A DNA stretch of 64,000 nt, from contig CAJHNH020007046.1 of assembly GCA_905116865.2 (NCBI GenBank), forward strand, positions 45,001 to 109,000. Reading direction: 5' to 3'. A program made the translations under genes and the position numbers. Below are positions 56,301-63,523 of this stretch, piece after piece (positions within the stretch are counted from its first letter, which is position 1; the number at the start of each line of letters is the position of its first letter). A model generated the notes under the pieces. The model ran no database searches. It saw only the letters and a program-made list of their open reading frames with translations, and was not told where the DNA came from. The stretch is from Candidula unifasciata (lineage: Eukaryota > Mollusca > Gastropoda > Stylommatophora > Geomitridae).

Positions 56301-58362
56301 AGCTAATGGGCTGTTGCTTTTGTGGTGTACCTCAGCGCGGTGACGACGACACTGAGGGTTAACAGAGGATGTACATGGGTAGAATCTTGCTGCGAGACGA
56401 TACCCCCAGGAGATGTTACTCATCTGTGCTGCGGGTAAATCTCTAGGTCAAGGGTTGAGTCTCAGCAGAACAATGTTCTCTTCACTCCTCAATCTTTTAA
56501 CCAAGGGTTGTAATTTTAGTTGTACATTTGGCAAGCACTTTACTCATGTTCCTAATGAGTTTTGATAACCTTTTTCACCCATGCGTTTGGGGGCGGGCTG
56601 ATGAGAGCCACAAGGACACATCACCTCTGGGGGCCGCCAAACTACGAGATCCCCTGACAGCTCTGTTAATGCTCTTTTGAGACATTATCCGTGGCGCACG
56701 ACAAGGACGTGCTGCAGGGGTCTTGCGTGAGGTTCCGTAAAACCAGAACAGTGAAGGACTGGCGCCCGAGTGACGTACGGAGTATCTCCTTATACACATC
56801 ATGTTGGACTTAACTTTCCCTCACACCTGTGACCTAAATCACCGCGCCACACTTTGTTTCTATGAAATGTGATCAATTTTTCTGTATATCCATATTTATA
56901 CAGCCGCAATTAGATTTTCTAATTGCTAGTTTATGTTTCTGTACCGTACCTGACGACTGAGTATGCATAAAATTTGACACTTTTCATTTGGAATGTATTT
57001 TTTATCATTCCAAATGTTAATAATTTTTTGCCACAGTCTTTTGCAGTTGTTATTTATTCTCATAATTTCTATTTCACTTCTGTGACTGTCAGATTGTTAT
57101 GTGTAAGATAGAAGAAGCTGTTCACTTGATCCGGTCTCTCTGCAACAGTAAATTCACTTTTTCAGCATCAAGCAAACTCGTCATACATCTGCTGGATTCT
57201 GACTTACATTATACATCTGTTAAAACCTCATGCTACACCCAGTTGTTACAATGACACACGCTGCTCCAGTTGTTTCTTTAAAGCTTCCTCACTGACAATG
57301 TTATTTTTTAAACTCAATCTGGTGCAAAAATCTATGAAAGTAACAACTTTATCGGATAATTGACCCACAGAGAATGTTTAGAAAGGTGGAGACAGGTATG
57401 CTCCGTGCAGAGTGGCAAGCATCACTTCAGAGGTCCCAGGTGGTCAGCATGATTTTGATATTTTTTACATGTCATGCCTGTTTGTTGGGAAATGAACAGG
57501 CAGATAGACTGGCTAGTTCTGCACCACCTGGTGGTAAACCAATGCATGACAAGCTAGATGTCGCAAGGGTCCTTTGGGAGTGAGTACAAATAGATCATCA
57601 AGGTCTGAAAAGAATGGAGCAGCGAGTAGTGGCTCGGGGATCTGGCCGACACTCAGAGGAGGGGAGGGGTGAGTTGGTTTCAATAAGACTATTACTGGTG
57701 CCATCAGAACTAGAATTCTGCCCCTGCTACTGAAGATAGGGACACAGCACTCATAGGAGAGTCTAGAGTCTTATAATGTTGGTTCTCAACTCTCATAACA
57801 TAACTTTCTGGGAGGAAATGAGTTAAATAATATCTGAGCCGTACCTAAAGAATTAACATTTTAAAAAAGATAAAAGTAGAGCTACAGCTGATATTGCCAA
57901 AGGAATGTGAAGTCTTTGGCCTTCATATGCTGGGCCATGACATATGAGGTGGAGGGCTCAGTTCCTTTCCTCGCTGGCTTTCCTTTCCCAGTCAATCGCC
58001 GTCTAGAAATTGTTTCCTACTCATGTTTATGACCCCAGGGGCCTACAAACTGGGGGGGGGGGGGGGGGGGGGGTTGAATGACTAACACAGAGACAACATG
58101 AAACAAAAGCAGTGTTCACCTGTGCCCGGACCGTCTGGTAGTGAATCCTCAAACAATGCAAGCAGATGGTATGTAAACAAGGCAGGGCTTTGGGCTTCAC
58201 TAATGGTTGGTGGCATTTGACACAGCGTCGCCACTTATCGAATTCCTCACTGCGGTCGATCTGCTGCATATTGTGCTTGATATTCTTGTGCTGGTGTGTT
58301 GTGCGATCTAACGGTGACAGCTGTCTATTTGGACCGTGTCGTAAATCATTCGAGGTTTTCAT
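44158..58362 (-). CDS. RING-NHL protein, TRIM-NHL-like E3 ubiquitin ligase candidate (five coding exons)
   Basis: Joining 58120-58362, 53418-53704, 51103-51228, 46684-47560 and 44158-44319 gives 1695 nt, 564 residues, one frame, with GT-AG at every intron. RING C3HC4: C47, C50, C62, H64, C67, C70, C104, C107, split by intron 1. The following LESFPTNTWLLRL resembles the segment after TRIM RINGs. There is no B-box or clear coiled coil. NHL repeats: HPNAIAVS near 248-255, VVVSDTGNHRIGVF at 399-412, LYICDSNNYRVQVF at 447-460. The tail holds seven Cys in 12 residues (538-549), a possible palmitoylation site or metal site. Expected role from family: the RING binds an E2 and the NHL propeller binds protein or RNA partners. 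Start chosen as the first in-frame ATG; its context is weak and an upstream ORF overlaps it. The exact orthologue is not recognised. Confidence 0.85.
44794..44902 (-). mobile_element. SINE family A, 3'-truncated, in intron 4
   Basis: GGAAGCTCCTAATTAGTCAA through TTGTTTTCCTCACAGTGGGG to the head; the tail half is missing. Confidence 0.65.
45805..46035. repeat. minisatellite, 42 bp unit, about 5 copies, in intron 4
   Basis: GCTGGTATTC recurs at 45821 and 45863; unit GCTGGTATTCTTTGTTTATA plus GTTCAAGACTTTGTACCCTGTA. Confidence 0.88.
46160..46320 (-). pseudogene. LINE RNase H fragment in intron 4
   Basis: A minus-strand frame reads LHVEWQTSLHRFPVVNIIWI and GYVGVLGKRQR, aligning with the fragments at 50.5 kb and 57.4 kb (AEWQASLQRSQV...GHAGVLGNEQADRL). 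The catalytic Asp motif is lost. Confidence 0.6.
46362..46628 (-). mobile_element. SINE-like repeat, family A, in intron 4
   Basis: TTCTTCTTTTTTGCATTCAC tail, AACTCTGGTGGAAAGTTCTG, GCTCCCAATTAGTCGACTCT and the head GGGCCCCGGAACCCACATGG; full length. Confidence 0.8.
46684..47560 (-). CDS. RING-NHL gene, coding exon 4 (NHL propeller)
   Basis: 877 nt, acceptor TTTCTTGTAG|GGATCAG, donor CTGCAG|GTGAGT (phase 0). Residues 219-511 carry the NHL region; two blades match the classic D-x-x-N-x-R-(I/V)-x-V-F pattern and at least one more (HPNAIAVS...VVVVDTTWNKAVLY) is diverged. The large single exon is free of stops and frameshifts, unlike all the retroelement ORFs nearby, which supports a gene under selection. 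Confidence 0.9.
47683..48515 (+). mobile_element. tRNA-headed SINE (family F) split by a hAT-like MITE, in intron 3
   Basis: The A-box side CTGTGGTTCAGTAGTTAG is at 47689-47709 and the B-box side GGGGTTCAAATCTACT at 48284-48299. They are separated by about 540 bp that does not belong to the SINE. The body then runs CTAGGTCGACTAAGTC, GTAAAGTCATGAGAAGTAAA, and ends with AAAGAGACCTTTACTTTTA near 48515. Confidence 0.65.
47712..48252. mobile_element. hAT-like MITE inserted between the A and B boxes of a SINE
   Basis: Left end CAATGGTCTCCAATCTTTTC; right end inward TAGCGGTCTCCAAACTGGAA. Both resemble the ends of the element at 18.55 kb. Interior AT-rich with C runs and no ORF. A clear 8-bp duplication is not visible. 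Confidence 0.55.
48520..48830 (-). mobile_element. SINE family F, minus strand, head-to-head with the previous copy
   Basis: Read on the minus strand: a tRNA-like start with GTGGCTTAGGCGTGCGAGTC, then the body CAGCCTAAAATGGGTACC and the 3' end GGGATCTTTACTTTACTTAC. The two 3' ends meet at about 48516, forming a local palindrome (AAAGTAAAAAGTAAGTAAAG). Confidence 0.65.
48950..49240. repeat. degenerate G-run tandem repeat in intron 3
   Basis: Units of roughly 30-40 bases with GGGGATGATGTTCATGTTAC and AACTAAACAA text; two units carry expanded G runs (48953-48971, 49125-49141). Confidence 0.65.
49287..49478. mobile_element. hAT-like MITE, about 190 bp, in intron 3
   Basis: Left end CAGGGCTATTCAACTAAGC; right end inward CAGGTCTATTCAACTGGCAG. 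The right arm has the GCCCGCGGGCAC text also seen at the duplication ends at 24.5 and 25.75 kb. Confidence 0.65.
50290..50990 (+). pseudogene. LINE ORF2 RNase H fragment in intron 3
   Basis: VITYTDGSVLRGGRSACGF (about 50342-50400), then after frame breaks VTDSLSMLRKVKTGMLCAEW and SPGHAGVLGNEQADRL, then GRHSTLKGKARRIYG and the 3' end GTGCTGTGATGT. All RNase H motifs are recognisable but frames are broken. Same family as 2.6, 46.2 and 57.4 kb. Confidence 0.7.
51103..51228 (-). CDS. RING-NHL gene, coding exon 3
   Basis: 126 nt, acceptor AAACCCCAG|GACAGC, donor AATGA|GTAGGT. The phase (1 + 123 + 2) fits both neighbours. It encodes a linker with Asp/Gln/His-rich text and no domain. The donor lacks the usual G before GT, so it is the least secure splice site of the model. 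An in-frame stop lies just past it, so readthrough would truncate the protein before the NHL part. Confidence 0.75.
51341..51405. repeat. (GT)n/(GA)n microsatellite, intron 2
   Basis: GTGTGT run, then GAGAGA, then GTGTGT; about 125 bases beyond the start of intron 2. Confidence 0.85.
52015..52438. mobile_element. Mutator-like foldback element with inner telomeric repeats, in intron 2
   Basis: TIRs: GTTCTCCTTAAAACTATGGC at 52026 and its near-perfect inverse ending at 52428. The arms match for well over 100 bases (GAGTACGCC, CAGTCCCCTGGCCGCAT, GACACAAATGACGTA, GATAGATGCACTG). TCAGCCAGGT flanks both sides (52015-52024 and 52429-52438), a perfect 10-bp target duplication. Long TIRs with 9-11 bp duplications are typical of Mutator-like elements. 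The middle holds (TTAGGG)n at 52168-52192 and (CCCTAA)n at 52226-52244, flanking an extra inner copy of the right terminus (GGCCGTAGTTTTAAGGAG at 52200). No transposase. Confidence 0.85.
52439..53417. other. rest of intron 2, no feature recognised
   Basis: The 107-residue minus ORF 52854-53177 has no domain and no splice phase fit, so it is not called. Confidence 0.4.
53418..53704 (-). CDS. RING-NHL gene, coding exon 2
   Basis: 287 nt, from acceptor TTTGTTTCAG|ATT to donor AGG|GTAAGA (phase 2). It supplies the last zinc pair (CPVC, residues 104-107), then a linker with a short helical, charged stretch (RLTYRERLRWLKENR) and a Ser/Thr/Gln-rich part. Confidence 0.87.
53745..53830. repeat. (GT)n, (CA)n and (TA)n microsatellite next to exon 2
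   Basis: Alternating purine-pyrimidine runs about 40-125 bases upstream of the exon 2 acceptor in transcript orientation. They open the reading frame into intron 1, which explains the long ORF there. Confidence 0.85.
54222..54486 (+). mobile_element. SINE family A, plus copy of an inverted pair, intron 1
   Basis: Head CAGTGTGGGTTCAGGGGCCC, AGTCAACTAATTGGTAGC, tail CACTGAACAAAGAAGAAGG. Confidence 0.75.
54556..54812 (-). mobile_element. SINE family A, minus copy of an inverted pair, intron 1
   Basis: Tail CTCCTTCTTCGCATTCATAG, then AACTCCGGTGGAAAGATCTG, to the head GAGGCCTCGGAACC. It is only about 70 bases from the plus copy, so the two can fold on each other in the pre-mRNA. Confidence 0.78.
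54813..55539 (+). other. intronic DNA with a possible LINE remnant at 55110-55425
   Basis: LINE-like peptide text (SWDGTGIKLLQKITNQMVWT) precedes GAAAAAGAAGAAGAAGAGG at 55408-55430, a (GAA)n-like tail. Frames are broken; low confidence. Confidence 0.3.
55541..55705 (-). mobile_element. SINE family A fragment, intron 1
   Basis: CTTCTTCTTCTTCGTTCACC tail, AATTCCGGCAGAAGGTTCAG, GCGGGCAGATGTACTCCGAC; the head is missing. Confidence 0.7.
55740..56830. other. GC-richer intronic block of unknown nature
   Basis: About 1.1 kb with visibly higher GC and CpG content than its surroundings (GGCGCCCGAG, GACGACGACACTGAGG). No long ORF and no repeat from this window. It could be an inserted element or a piece of a structured RNA gene; I recognise neither. 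Composition is the only evidence. Confidence 0.4.
57366..57790 (+). pseudogene. LINE RNase H fragment in intron 1
   Basis: FRKVETGMLRAEWQASLQRS, then CHACLLGNEQADRLASSAPP, with the 3' end text CTACTGAAGATAGGGACACA. Diverged copy of the 50.3-51.0 kb fragment. Confidence 0.65.
58120..58362 (-). CDS. RING-NHL gene, coding exon 1
   Basis: 81 codons ending in phase 0 at CAG|GTGAAC. It encodes a basic, His/Gln-rich N-terminus and the first six zinc ligands (CVKC at 47-50; CLHTICLHC at 62-70). Met32 is a possible alternative start that still keeps the RING. Confidence 0.85.
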
Positions 58363-58409
58363 TGATGACCATTTGAATCAATTTGTCCACAGTCGACTTT
58401 CTCAGCCAT
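58359..58409 (-). promoter_or_regulatory. upstream ORF overlapping the RING-NHL start codon
   Basis: ATG at 58409 in a strong context (A at -3, G at +4) opens 16 codons and stops at TGA 58361-58359, which overlaps the main ATG (58362-58360) as ATGA. The main ATG has a weak context. It may repress translation or allow reinitiation. Alternatively, a single-base assembly error here hides a longer N-terminus beginning MAEKVDCG. Confidence 0.5.
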
Positions 58410-58649
58410 GATTTGATAGTAGTAATAGTACGATACGGATACATGACGTTTTAAGTTTAAGCTAGAGTCGAATGCACGTAAAACAACATGGTATATACCA
58501 TGTACCTTGTAAATTTAACACATTATATTTTTTATTATATTACTGCGCAGTAAATGCTCGAGAACTCAAGCTGTGAGCTATAACTATAACTCCAGTTGAC
58601 GTGTTGTTTTTCTGGGAACAGCTTCCTCCATTACATACTGTTGTTTCAC

Positions 58650-58690
58650 TATCAATGGCTGGTCATGTGACTGTCACGTGATTTGTCTTC
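58650..58690. promoter_or_regulatory. possible promoter E-boxes
   Basis: GTCATGTGAC and GTCACGTGAT (CACGTG at 58675-58680) lie close together about 300 bases upstream of the RING-NHL start, in sequence free of repeats. E-box pairs bind bHLH factors. The transcription start is not known. Confidence 0.3.
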
Positions 58691-58945
58691 CTTGCTCTTT
58701 TCGAGCCGGCGTCTGTGATTGACCTTGACCTACTCATGACCCGCTGGACCTATTTCTACTTCTTTCAATGAATGCCAATCAATGAACACAATCCAAAATC
58801 AAATGAGATCGAGACCAGAAAACGTCACCACAAATATAGCTGAAAGGAAAGTGAGCAGAAATGTGAGCGGACCTAGCTGAAAGTGGTCAACGAAAGAGAA
58901 TTTGAATGCCAATCAATACATTGTCTCTTTATTAATTATTTATGT

Positions 58946-59218
58946 TCCCCGTGTGGGTTCCCGGGCCCTATTATATATAGGGAAAACAAGAATAGACCCA
59001 CTGCCTACCCAAAAGCATGTCGTAAGAGTCGACTAATTGGGAGCTTCCTTTGAAGTCGGAGTACATCTGCCTGAGAGGCAAGGAACCAGCAGTCTGTATA
59101 CAAATAAATCAGATCTGTAAAACAGATGCACACGCAACACTCAGGTTCTGAGTGGATGAACAACCATAACTTTTTGCCAGAGTTTACAGCGGGTGAACGC
59201 AAAGAAGAAAGAAGAAGA
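58946..59218 (+). mobile_element. SINE-like repeat, family A, full length
   Basis: CCCGTGTGGGTTCCCGGGCC head, ACTGCCTACCCAAAAGCATG, GGAGTACATCTGCCTGAGAG, tail GAACGCAAAGAAGAAAGAAG. The cleanest copy after 4.67 kb. Confidence 0.82.
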
Positions 59219-59969
59219 ATTATATATGACTATGACCTACTGGAGATAGCTTTGGATCGACCAAGGCCTTCTCTAGGGCTAGAGATGGTATGCCATGGAT
59301 CGACCCAGTTGTTAGGACAGTGGTTTTCATCCTTTTTTTTTTTTTTTGTGCTGCCAGACATCACCCTGTAGAAATAAGGTCACACCATGTCACCGTCCTA
59401 CGAAACTATTCGGGAAGTCAACAAATGCTCAGAGAAGTCGGATGTTCACCCCAAAAAGTGTAAATATCGCAGATTTACGTCACTCCAACGGACGAAAGGA
59501 AGAATTACCTCATTCAAACCCTCTTCAGTTTTATCGGCGGTCTGAAACCGTTTCTGAACAGTCGTTTCTGTTGGCTGCTCTTCTACGATTGCTGGCATAT
59601 CCCCTCTTTTTACTACCGTCTTCTCCGCACACAACAGAGGTACATAATCTCTCAGAGACTTCAAATTTGTCAAGTTCAACCTGTTATCTCTAAATGGCGT
59701 GTGCGCCTCACTATGGAAACAAGTGGAGGTGACAGGTTTGATTCCCAGCACAGTAATTATAGCTTTCAATTTTTATGTTGTTTAATGTGTCATTTTATCT
59801 TTCTACTTCTTTCTATTCTTTCTATTGTTTATTATATATAATAAGAAGAACTCCACAGGGAAGCATGCACAGCAGGAGTCTACTCTTTGGGTGCGAAGAA
59901 ACCTGTATTGCACACCATTAAGAGCTGTTCATCCAGCCTGCTGTCCACTCCCTTGGTCCAAGTCCAAGT
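59219..59969. other. intergenic DNA, no gene recognised
   Basis: ACAGTGGTTTTCATCC plus poly-T at 59318-59346 resembles a hAT terminus, but the partner end was not found. ORF 59346-59693 has no domain. Confidence 0.35.
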
Positions 59970-60385
59970 CCTTTTGAGAAAAAAAAAAGAAAAGCTCGAC
60001 CACGTTCAGACTGCTGCTAGCTAGCCTAGGCTGCTAACAGTCTCCGCCTATATTTGTGGTCTGGGTTATTTGCGTCACTTTCGTGACTGAATACTGGTGT
60101 TTGTGCCATTTCTGGCTTAATGCTTCCATCCGAATCAAACCGCTCGTCCTGTTGTCACTAGTGCATGTCTTCCTTCTCCATTCTTGGTGTTTCCTGTTTG
60201 TTCTGTCTCCCTTTGATCTGGCTTGGCGTATCTCGAAGGAGAGCGAGCTTCCAAACACAACGACCTTTCGGCCACCATTTATTGTTTTAAAATTTTGAGT
60301 ATTTTGATTTTGCCAAAAAGTACTGAAAACAGTTTTTGAATGTGAATAGTTCCGAAATGTGAAAATTTTCCGCGTGTGACCATAG
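59970..60385 (+). mobile_element. interspersed repeat, family D, longest copy
   Basis: GACTGCTGCTAGCTAGCC, TCCGCCTATATTTGTGGTCT, GCGTCACTTTCGTGACT, continuing to GCCAAAAAGTACTGAAAACA, which matches the far end of the 6.6-7.0 kb copy. Confidence 0.65.
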
Positions 60386-61796
60386 TGGTCTTATAGTTGT
60401 CTTCCTGTAATATAAACGGGTTAGTCATGTAATGGATATGTGTGTGAGAGTTTGTGTGCAGTCTTAAGCGGGTCCAGTCGTCATTTGTTATTATGTGATC
60501 GGGTTGTGTTGATAGCTAAGCTCCGGTGTACGTAAATACCATATAACCGGACCGTCCAGCTCACGCTTTGAGATCCAAATGATCGGCGATAAGAATTGTT
60601 GTGGCATGTTGGGCAACGAACTCAAGTGCTCTCTGTGGGAATGGGTTGGGGGGTTAAACTCATAGTTCATCCGAAAGAGTTAGGGAAAGGTGGGGGGAAG
60701 GGGAGCGGGAGGCCATTCAGTCAATTCTCGTCGTTGCCGTCTTGCTGGATTCTAGCGTGGCTTTTTGCCGGGACTATGTGTATCACGTTACCAACCTTTG
60801 CTATCATCCCAGTGATGGGGTGGTATTAGAGGTTATGCGTTCTAGTACTGTCATTATCGAGTCACTTGTATTCCATATTTGCTGTCAGTCATATTTTTGT
60901 TATGAGTCCTGTCGGTCATGTGCATGTTGTATGCATGCTGTGGAGTGGAATGGTTTTGTTTATGAATCCCCGGAGTATATGGACGCACCCAACTAGGTGT
61001 ATGCGTACATGCACTCGAGTACTCATACATGCAGACAACACTACATATTTGTACGTCCTTTCATACTTATCCGTGTATGCATACCTAATTGACATTACGT
61101 ACACACGCAAACTCTTTCATATGCGTTTGCCAATGCCTGTACTTACATTCATTAAAAAAAACGAGTACATCCACACGTAGTGATATTCACTCTTCCATGT
61201 CTTATGTGTTTTGTGTCGCTTTGTCTGTAATTTCGTCTGGTCGTGTCACTTTTATGTTATGTCCCGTTACTGGTATGTGACCTGTCCGGTACTGACGTAT
61301 CATGTTTTGGTGGATGGTGTGCGTTGATGACGTTCTTGCTGCTTACACCCTTCATTCCATTTGTTCTCATTAATGAACAGACATACAGCAACACAGTTTA
61401 TGGTTTCTTTGATTGCACTGTCATTCATACCCTCACAAATATATAAGTATACACGCTCTCATATATATACACACATGCACATTCATACACACATATACAT
61501 GCATACAGTAATACATTTAAATCCATGTACTCATTCATCTGTACCTTTCGCACAACTATATTCCCACTGTTCCGTCCACACATGATTCCGTACCATTCAC
61601 CTACATACACTGTGTCTTATGTATCCATCCTATACACAAATGCACTCATACTACACGCACTCATCCTTGTGTATGTGTCCATGTTCACATCTATGCACTC
61701 ATCATACTTACACTATCTCTCTGACTCTAGGATGTCCGGGGTTACCATCTCATCAGTTCCTTCTGTTATACTGAGTAAATCCCTAATCTGGTCTTT
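60386..61796. other. intergenic DNA, no gene recognised
   Basis: Richer in TATGCAT/ACATAC text than its neighbours. ORFs of 60-104 residues on both strands have no domain. Confidence 0.4.
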
Positions 61797-62960
61797 TTAG
61801 TTTTGATTTGTTTTAATAAGGTATTGTTTAACCAGTTTTTGGATGTCTTTATTGCTATCTACATTTAAACATTTGTTTGCAGTAATTTGTTGTTTGCGTT
61901 TTAGAAAAAACTCCTCAATGGGTTTCCTTTCCAATTTATATTTAGTGCAGTTTATTATATAATGCTCTAGAGTATTATCTTGAAAGCAGTCCAGACATAG
62001 TGGAGATGTAAATTTCTCTGGGTGCCACCCTAATCTAGCTCTCCATAGTAGTTTGTTGGCTGGAATTTTCAGTTTGTCCCGTACCTGTGTGTTAAGGCTG
62101 GGCTCTTTAAGGTTATTGTAGGCATCTCTGCCATTATTGCTCCCTTGCCATTGCAGTTTCCACATTTTAATTATATGTCGTTTGATTATGCTGGTCCTTT
62201 CTGTTTTTTCCGAGTCCTACATCTACTAAAACATCACATTTTGCTCCCCTTTTTGGCTGCTATGTCAGCTTTTTCATTGCCTATTACACCTCTGTGTGCT
62301 GGTACCCATGCAATGGTGACTTGGCATCCTTTATTCTTGAGCTGAGTTGTTAGATTTAGGATTGTCTCTTTAATATCTGGTCTACTGTTAGTTTTATGTG
62401 TTTTTAACGTCTGCACCGAGGACAATGAATCTGTCAGTATGGTAAATTTAGTTGGAGGTTTATTAATTACCATCTCTAGTGCCTTCATTATGCCGACTAG
62501 TTCTGCTGTGCATACTGCCACATGATCTGTTATTTTATATTCTCTTTGTATATTCCACTGTGGGATTATTACTCCTGCTCCTACTTCTCCTGCTTCATTC
62601 TTAGATCCGTCTGTGTATGCAACCAGATTGTCTGATCGGATCTGGTCTATGTATTCTTCTGTCATTGCTTTGGCTTCAAATGTTTCAGTATTCTTATTAA
62701 TAATTTTCATCAGACTCATGTCTGTCCTGGGCAGCTCTAGTCTCCATGGAGGGATTTGAGGGACAAACCTAACGCTTGCCTCTAGAGTCCTAGCTAAGTC
62801 CTCATCATCGTTAATTTCTAGTGCAGCGTCCCAGGCTGCTGGTCTCTGTATGTCTCTGACCGGTCTGTCATCTAGGTGGGTAATGTTATGATGAAAAGCG
62901 TCTGAAGCTGGGTGTCTCCCTTGGTTACGACAGTCAGTTTTCATTGGTGTTTTGGGTGAC
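61797..62960 (-). pseudogene. LINE ORF2 3' fragment: RNase H and terminal Cys/His motif
   Basis: Minus frame 62962-62234: YTDGSKNEAGEVGAGV, CTAELVGIMKALE, TDSLSSVQTLK, and WVPAHRGVIGNEKADIAAKK, so all RNase H acidic residues are present. After a frame break near 62200, frame 62165-61797 carries CLDCFQDNTLEHYIINC, the terminal Cys/His motif, and a stop at 61797. It is a different family from the 30-33 kb LINE. Truncated on its 5' side at about 62960, close to the 33-bp array. If the exon at 62,991-63,523 is real, this lies in its following intron. Confidence 0.82.
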
Positions 62961-62990
62961 ACCAGATTTCCAGATTGACAGTGTACTTAC

Positions 62991-63523
62991 GAGACTGTGA
63001 ATGGGTTGAGCATGGTTGGTTCCCAGACTGTGAATGGGTTGAGCATGGTTGGTTCCCAGACTGTGAATGGGTTGAGCATGGTTGGTTCCCAGACTGTGAA
63101 TGGGTTGAGCATGGTTGGTTCCCAGACTGTGAATGGGTTGACCATGGTTGGTTCCCAGACTGTGAATCGGTTGAGCATGGTTGGTTCCCAGACTGTGAAT
63201 GGGTTGAGCATGGTTGGTTCCCAGACTGTGAATGGGTTGAGCATGGTTGGTTCCCAGACTGTGAATGGGTTGAGCATGGTTGGTTCCCAGACTGTGAATG
63301 GGTTGAGCATGGTTGGTTCCCAGACTGTGAATTGGTTGAGCACGGTTGGTTTCCAGACTGTGAATGGGTTGAGCATGGTTGGTTTCCAGACTGTGAATGG
63401 GTTGACTCTGGATGAACTTGTTGAATAAACTCAACAGCAATAAACTGTAGCAAGCACAACAAGAGTCTTCTGACCGTCAGAAAAACGCAAAATATTTTTA
63501 GCATCAAAACTGCTCCCAGCCGA
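62991..63523 (-). CDS. candidate exon: hydrophobic leader plus 11-residue repeats (unrecognised protein)
   Basis: A good acceptor (AATTGTTGCAG|TCGG) at 63523 and a consensus donor (CTC|GTAAGT) at 62991/62990 bracket a frame with no stop. From ATG 63504 it reads MLKIFCVFLT, a hydrophobic LLLCLLQFIAV, then about thirteen 11-residue repeats of the form THSQSGNQPCS, each with one Cys. This looks like a secreted or extracellular repetitive protein with a signal peptide. The frame is also open upstream of the ATG to the acceptor, so it may be an internal exon. Phase at the donor is 1. The next exon would lie beyond the LINE at 61.8-63.0 kb and was not found. A chance ORF in a minisatellite is the alternative. 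Confidence 0.4.
62993..63415. repeat. minisatellite, 33 bp unit, about 13 copies, no indels
   Basis: Unit GACTGTGAATGGGTTGAGCA plus TGGTTGGTTCCCA. All units are exactly 33 bases with only scattered substitutions (for example C for G at about 63139). Several frames on both strands are therefore open. Confidence 0.95.

Noticed and set aside
56597..56640. Hammerhead ribozyme (CTGATGAG)
   Set aside because: The second core element GAAA after a stem II is missing and flanking stems do not pair.
56755..56785. Primer-binding-site-like TGGCGCCCGAG
   Set aside because: No LTR end (CA) directly before it and no pol or gag nearby; the match is short enough to be chance in a GC-rich block.
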